A DNA stretch of 7,855 bases from an uncultured Clostridiaceae bacterium (GTDB taxonomy: Bacteria > Bacillota > Clostridia > Lachnospirales > Lachnospiraceae). Where the stretch lies: NCBI GenBank assembly GCA_958441075.1, contig CAUCBQ010000095.1, positions 1 through 7,855 on the forward strand, read 5' to 3'. Under the pieces are notes generated by a model that saw only the letters and a list, made by a program, of their open reading frames with translations, did no database searches and was not told the origin of the DNA. Below, piece after piece: positions 6,109-7,855 of this stretch (positions are counted from its first letter, which is position 1; each line of letters begins with the position of its first letter). Made by a program: the position numbers and the translations under genes.

Positions 6109-7202
6109 TAAAACGCACCTTCCTTTACTTTTACAATAACAGGCTCTCCGCCGGCGGGAGACCAGATATTTTCTGCATTTGGTTCCATGGTCCGGATCGC
6201 AGCTTCCTCACTGGCAATAAAAACCTTATCATCTTTTTCTCCGATTACCATGGAGCGGAGCTTCAAGCGGTCATTGAGAGCCATCAGTCCGCCGTTAAAG
6301 CCTAAAACGATAGAAAACGGGCCGGTGATCAGCAGGCTGGAAAACATAGTTCTTAAATAGGTATGTTTTTTCTGATCCTCCAGATCTGTTTTTGAAGCGA
6401 TGGTACTCCAAAAAGGTGCCGCAATGACGCTTGCGGCTTCACCGAGGGTAAGCCCCTGTACGCGGAGCAGATAATCCATGATATAGGTAATTACTTCTGT
6501 GTCCGTCTGAAGGGTGCATTTATAGCCGAACATTTCGATAAAGCGGCGGTTAGCGTCATAAGAGGAGATTTCACCGTTATGTACGATGGAATAGTCCAGT
6601 AATGTAAAGGGGTGCGCTCCGCCCCACCATCCCGGGGTATTTGTGGGATAACGTCCATGGGCAGTCCATGAGTAACCTTCATATTCTTCCAGTTTATAAA
6701 AGACGCCTACATCCTCAGGAAATCCTACCGCTTTAAACGTACCCATGTTTTTTCCGCTGGAGAAAACATATGCTCCGGACATTTCCGCATTAATTCTCAT
6801 AACTGTCTGGGCAACAAATTCTTTTTCATCCAGCTGCAGCGAGGCCAGAACCGATTTTAAGGGTGCGACGAAATATCTCCATATAATAGGTTTATCTGTG
6901 ATCGCCGGGAGCTTACGGGTGGGGATAACCTCGGATTGAACGATTTCAAACTGTTCCTTTAAAAAGGCTTCGCATTTCTTTCTTGTATCGCGGGTATCAA
7001 AAAACATATGCAGTGCGTAAAATTCTTTATATTCAGGATAAATGCCGTAGCCTGCAAAGCCGCCGCCCAATCCGTTGGAGCGGTCATGCATAGGCTTCAT
7101 GGAATTTGTGATACTTTCGCCGGATATCTTATTTCCATCTTTGGAAATCACTGCCGAGATTGCACAGCCTGAAGGGATTCTCACCTGACCTTCGATCTTC
7201 AT
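6108..7202 (-). CDS. gltB1: Glutamate synthase glutamine amidotransferase (class II) subunit
   Basis: 364 residues of class II (Ntn-type) glutamine amidotransferase, which hydrolyses glutamine and channels ammonia to the synthase subunit. Visible: the nucleophile candidate Cys13 in IPSGCAISAVIS, HGRYPTNTPGWW (182-193), the HNGEISSYDANRR segment (208-220) and TDTEVI (233-238). The Cys is not at position 2; the 12 residues before it must be removed if the usual N-terminal Cys is needed, so this looks like a pro-sequence form. First gene of the operon gltB1-gltB2-gltB3-GS-nitR. Start: ATG 7202 follows AAGGAAGG by about 10 nt. Another ATG at 7206 (ATGTATG) is better spaced but out of frame and stops after 25 codons. 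Expression is likely controlled by the leader terminator at 7230-7293. Confidence 0.9.
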   Translation of the reverse strand: MKIEGQVRIPSGCAISAVISKDGNKISGESITNSMKPMHDRSNGLGGGFAGYGIYPEYKEFYALHMFFDTRDTRKKCEAFLKEQFEIVQSEVIPTRKLPAITDKPIIWRYFVAPLKSVLASLQLDEKEFVAQTVMRINAEMSGAYVFSSGKNMGTFKAVGFPEDVGVFYKLEEYEGYSWTAHGRYPTNTPGWWGGAHPFTLLDYSIVHNGEISSYDANRRFIEMFGYKCTLQTDTEVITYIMDYLLRVQGLTLGEAASVIAAPFWSTIASKTDLEDQKKHTYLRTMFSSLLITGPFSIVLGFNGGLMALNDRLKLRSMVIGEKDDKVFIASEEAAIRTMEPNAENIWSPAGGEPVIVKVKEGAF

Positions 7203-7229
7203 ACATTTTGTACCTTCCTTTCAATAAAT

Positions 7230-7293
7230 AAAAAAGCAGGGGTATTCATTTTTAAGCAGAATTTTCTCTGATTTAAAAATGAACGCCCTTGCT
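7230..7293 (-). terminator. Leader terminator (attenuator) upstream of the glt operon
   Basis: On the minus strand the arm 7293-7273 (AGCAAGGGCGTTCATTTTTAA in part) pairs with 7255-7235 over 21 positions with two mismatches and one G-T pair. The 17-nt loop holds a small inner hairpin (CAGA/TCTG). A run of six T (7235-7230) follows. It lies between the promoter and gltB1, so it would stop transcription before the operon unless it is prevented from forming. Confidence 0.82.
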
Positions 7294-7296
7294 CAT
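7279..7296 (-). promoter_or_regulatory. ANTAR-type hexaloop hairpin (P1) in the glt leader
   Basis: On the minus strand ATGAGC pairs with GTTCAT (6 bp, one G-U) around the six-base loop AAGGGC, which has A at position 1 and G at position 4, the rule for ANTAR antiterminator targets. It starts about 2 nt after the predicted transcription start and uses bases of the 5' arm of the terminator, so the two structures exclude each other. A second hexaloop hairpin (P2) is expected just downstream; I find no convincing one. Confidence 0.68.
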
Positions 7297-7304
7297 ATTC
7301 ACTA

Positions 7305-7333
7305 TTTATACAGCTCTGAACAGGGTTTGTCAA
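7305..7333 (-). promoter_or_regulatory. Sigma-A promoter of the glt operon
   Basis: On the minus strand a perfect -35 TTGACA (7333-7328) and a -10 TATAAA (7310-7305) are separated by exactly 17 bp. Transcription would start near 7298 and give a leader of about 95 nt before gltB1. A near copy of the -35 (CTGACA, 7345-7340) lies 12 bp further upstream. Confidence 0.85.
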
Positions 7334-7347
7334 GAGGTTTGTCAGGA
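7324..7347. repeat. Two 12-bp tandem direct repeats over the glt -35 region
   Basis: GGTTTGTCAAGA (7324-7335) is followed immediately by GGTTTGTCAGGA (7336-7347), 11 of 12 bases identical. The first copy contains the glt -35. The 9 bases TTTGTCAAG (7326-7334) also have an exact reverse complement CTTGACAAA at 7359-7367, which contains the glnN -35. This could be a binding site for a protein acting on both divergent promoters, or simply the result of similar -35 sequences. Confidence 0.55.
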
Positions 7348-7359
7348 GAAAAAAAGTGC

Positions 7360-7388
7360 TTGACAAATGATTTTTCGGGGTGTATCAT
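7360..7388 (+). promoter_or_regulatory. Sigma-A promoter of glnN
   Basis: Perfect -35 TTGACA (7360-7365) and -10 TATCAT (7383-7388) with exactly 17 bp between. Transcription would start near 7395. It is divergent from the glt promoter; the two -35 hexamers are 26 bp apart, close enough for the two polymerases to influence each other. Confidence 0.85.
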
Positions 7389-7397
7389 GCCACACAT

Positions 7398-7415
7398 AAA
7401 GGCAAGGATGTCTTT
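7398..7415 (+). promoter_or_regulatory. ANTAR-type hexaloop hairpin (P1) in the glnN leader
   Basis: AAAGGC pairs with GTCTTT (6 bp, one G-U) around the loop AAGGAT (7404-7409), with A at position 1 and G at position 4. It begins about 3 nt after the predicted transcription start and shares bases 7402-7415 with the 5' arm of the terminator, so they are alternative structures. A possible second hexaloop AAAGGT (7427-7432) lies within CACAG/CTGTG but would be closed by a G-G mismatch, so P2 is doubtful. Confidence 0.68.
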
Positions 7416-7457
7416 TGCAGCACAGGAAAGGTGCTGTGAAGGACATCCTTGCTTTTT
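7402..7457 (+). terminator. Leader terminator (attenuator) upstream of glnN
   Basis: Bases 7402-7423 pair with 7431-7452 over 22 continuous positions (19 Watson-Crick, three G-U) around the 7-nt loop AGGAAAG. The outer 11 bp, GCAAGGATGTC with GACATCCTTGC, are perfect. TTTTT (7453-7457) follows. It starts about 7 nt after the predicted transcript start and ends 35 bp before the glnN ATG, so it should stop glnN transcription unless P1 forms instead. Confidence 0.88.
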
Positions 7458-7492
7458 GTATTAAAAAATATGCTGCTGGAGAGGAGATTGTT

Positions 7493-7855
7493 ATGAAAAA
7501 GGTATCAGATTATTTTGGATGTAAGGTATTTGACGACAGAGTAATGAAAGCAAGACTGTCATCAAAGGTATACCAGTCGCTGAGAAAAACCATTGATGAA
7601 GGCGCAAAGCTTGATATCAGTGTGGCGAATGCCGTTGCGGCAGCCATGAAAGACTGGGCGGTTGAAAATGGAGCGACACATTATACACACTGGTTTCAGC
7701 CCCTTACCGGCGTAACGGCAGAAAAGCATGACAGTTTTATTTCCCCGTCGCCGGATGGCGGTGTGATTATGGAATTTTCAGGAAAAGAACTGATCAAGGG
7801 AGAACCTGACGCATCTTCTTTTCCGTCCGGCGGCCTTAGGGCTACCTTTGAGGCA
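7493..7855 (+). CDS. glnN: Type III glutamine synthetase, N-terminal part (3' truncated by window)
   Basis: The frame is open from ATG 7493 to the last base, 121 codons. The N-terminal KKVSDYFGCKVFDDRVM and the segment ENGATHYTHWFQPLTGVTAEKHDSF are characteristic of GSIII (GlnN), the roughly 700-residue glutamine synthetases of Bacteroidetes, cyanobacteria and clostridia. It makes glutamine from glutamate, ammonium and ATP in the cytoplasm. The active-site half lies beyond the window, so catalytic residues cannot be checked. GAGGAG at 7481-7486 is 6 nt from the ATG. Divergent from the glutamate synthase operon, with which it forms the GS-GOGAT cycle. Its own promoter is followed by an ANTAR-type hairpin and terminator, so it is probably switched on by antitermination, most likely by the NitR-type protein encoded at the end of the divergent operon. 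Confidence 0.93.
   Translation, partial: MKKVSDYFGCKVFDDRVMKARLSSKVYQSLRKTIDEGAKLDISVANAVAAAMKDWAVENGATHYTHWFQPLTGVTAEKHDSFISPSPDGGVIMEFSGKELIKGEPDASSFPSGGLRATFEA

Noticed and set aside
7257..7270. Second ANTAR hairpin (P2) in the glt leader
   Set aside because: The stable hairpin CAGA/TCTG has loop GAAAAT, which breaks the A1/G4 rule; the alternative AGAGAA loop has only three pairs behind a mismatch.
7418..7438. Second ANTAR hairpin (P2) in the glnN leader
   Set aside because: The best A1/G4 loop (AAAGGT) needs a G-G closing mismatch, while the stable stem CAGCAC/GTGCTG has a 7-nt loop without G at position 4. Not called as a feature; noted as uncertain.
7279..7464. 61-codon + strand frame across the divergent control region
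   Set aside because: It begins upstream of the glnN promoter, runs through promoter and terminator, and has no ribosome binding site.
7408..7464. Possible 18-residue leader peptide in the glnN leader (ATG 7408, MSFAAQERCC...)
   Set aside because: The AAGG is directly against the ATG with no spacing, and the frame is only the translation of the terminator hairpin. No run of regulatory codons is seen.
1..7855. Mobile elements, CRISPR arrays, tRNA or rRNA genes
   Set aside because: No transposase, terminal inverted repeats, regularly spaced repeats or tRNA cloverleaf were seen; the region is compact core metabolism.

Overview
The window looks like a chromosomal segment from an anaerobic Firmicute, most likely a Lachnospiraceae/Blautia-type clostridium. 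The reasons are moderate G+C, strong AGGAGG-type ribosome binding sites, consensus sigma-A promoters (TTGACA-17-TATAAA/TATCAT), a PurA and type III glutamine synthetase (GS) of the clostridial style, and a glutamate synthase split into three genes. The genus is my recognition of protein style, not a computed result. The theme is nitrogen assimilation: ammonium is captured by GS and passed on by glutamate synthase (GOGAT), next to a purine biosynthesis gene.

Layout: (1) 1-555 (+) is the 3' end of a LysR-type regulator. (2) 556-712 is a structured intergenic region with three small hairpins and weak promoter candidates. (3) 713-1990 (+) is purA; its intrinsic terminator (2021-2064) lies inside the 3' coding part of the convergent gene. 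(4) 7202 down to 1994 (-) is one tightly packed operon: gltB1 (glutaminase domain), gltB2 (ferredoxin domains plus FMN synthase domain), gltB3 (GXGXG domain), a short divergent type I GS-like gene, and an ANTAR-domain RNA-binding antiterminator of NitR type. (5) 7203-7492 is a divergent control region. (6) 7493 to the window end (+) is the start of a type III GS gene (glnN).

The most interesting part is the control circuit. Both divergent transcripts (glt operon and glnN) begin 2-3 nt before a 6-bp hairpin with a hexaloop of the ANTAR type (A at loop position 1, G at position 4: AAGGGC and AAGGAU). In both leaders this hairpin is mutually exclusive with a long intrinsic terminator placed before the coding region. 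The ANTAR gene is the last gene of the glt operon, so its product probably antiterminates glnN and its own operon. Its receiver domain has Asn where the phosphoacceptor Asp should be, so phosphorylation is unlikely to be the signal. The gene directly upstream encodes a GS-like protein with Lys in place of the catalytic flap Glu and no C-terminal helix. I infer, without proof, that this protein could be the sensor partner of the antiterminator. The second ANTAR hairpin (P2) is not clear in either leader.

Limits: everything was read by eye. Alignments to E. coli, Salmonella or Bacillus residue numbers are from memory, and no fold energies or database searches were run.
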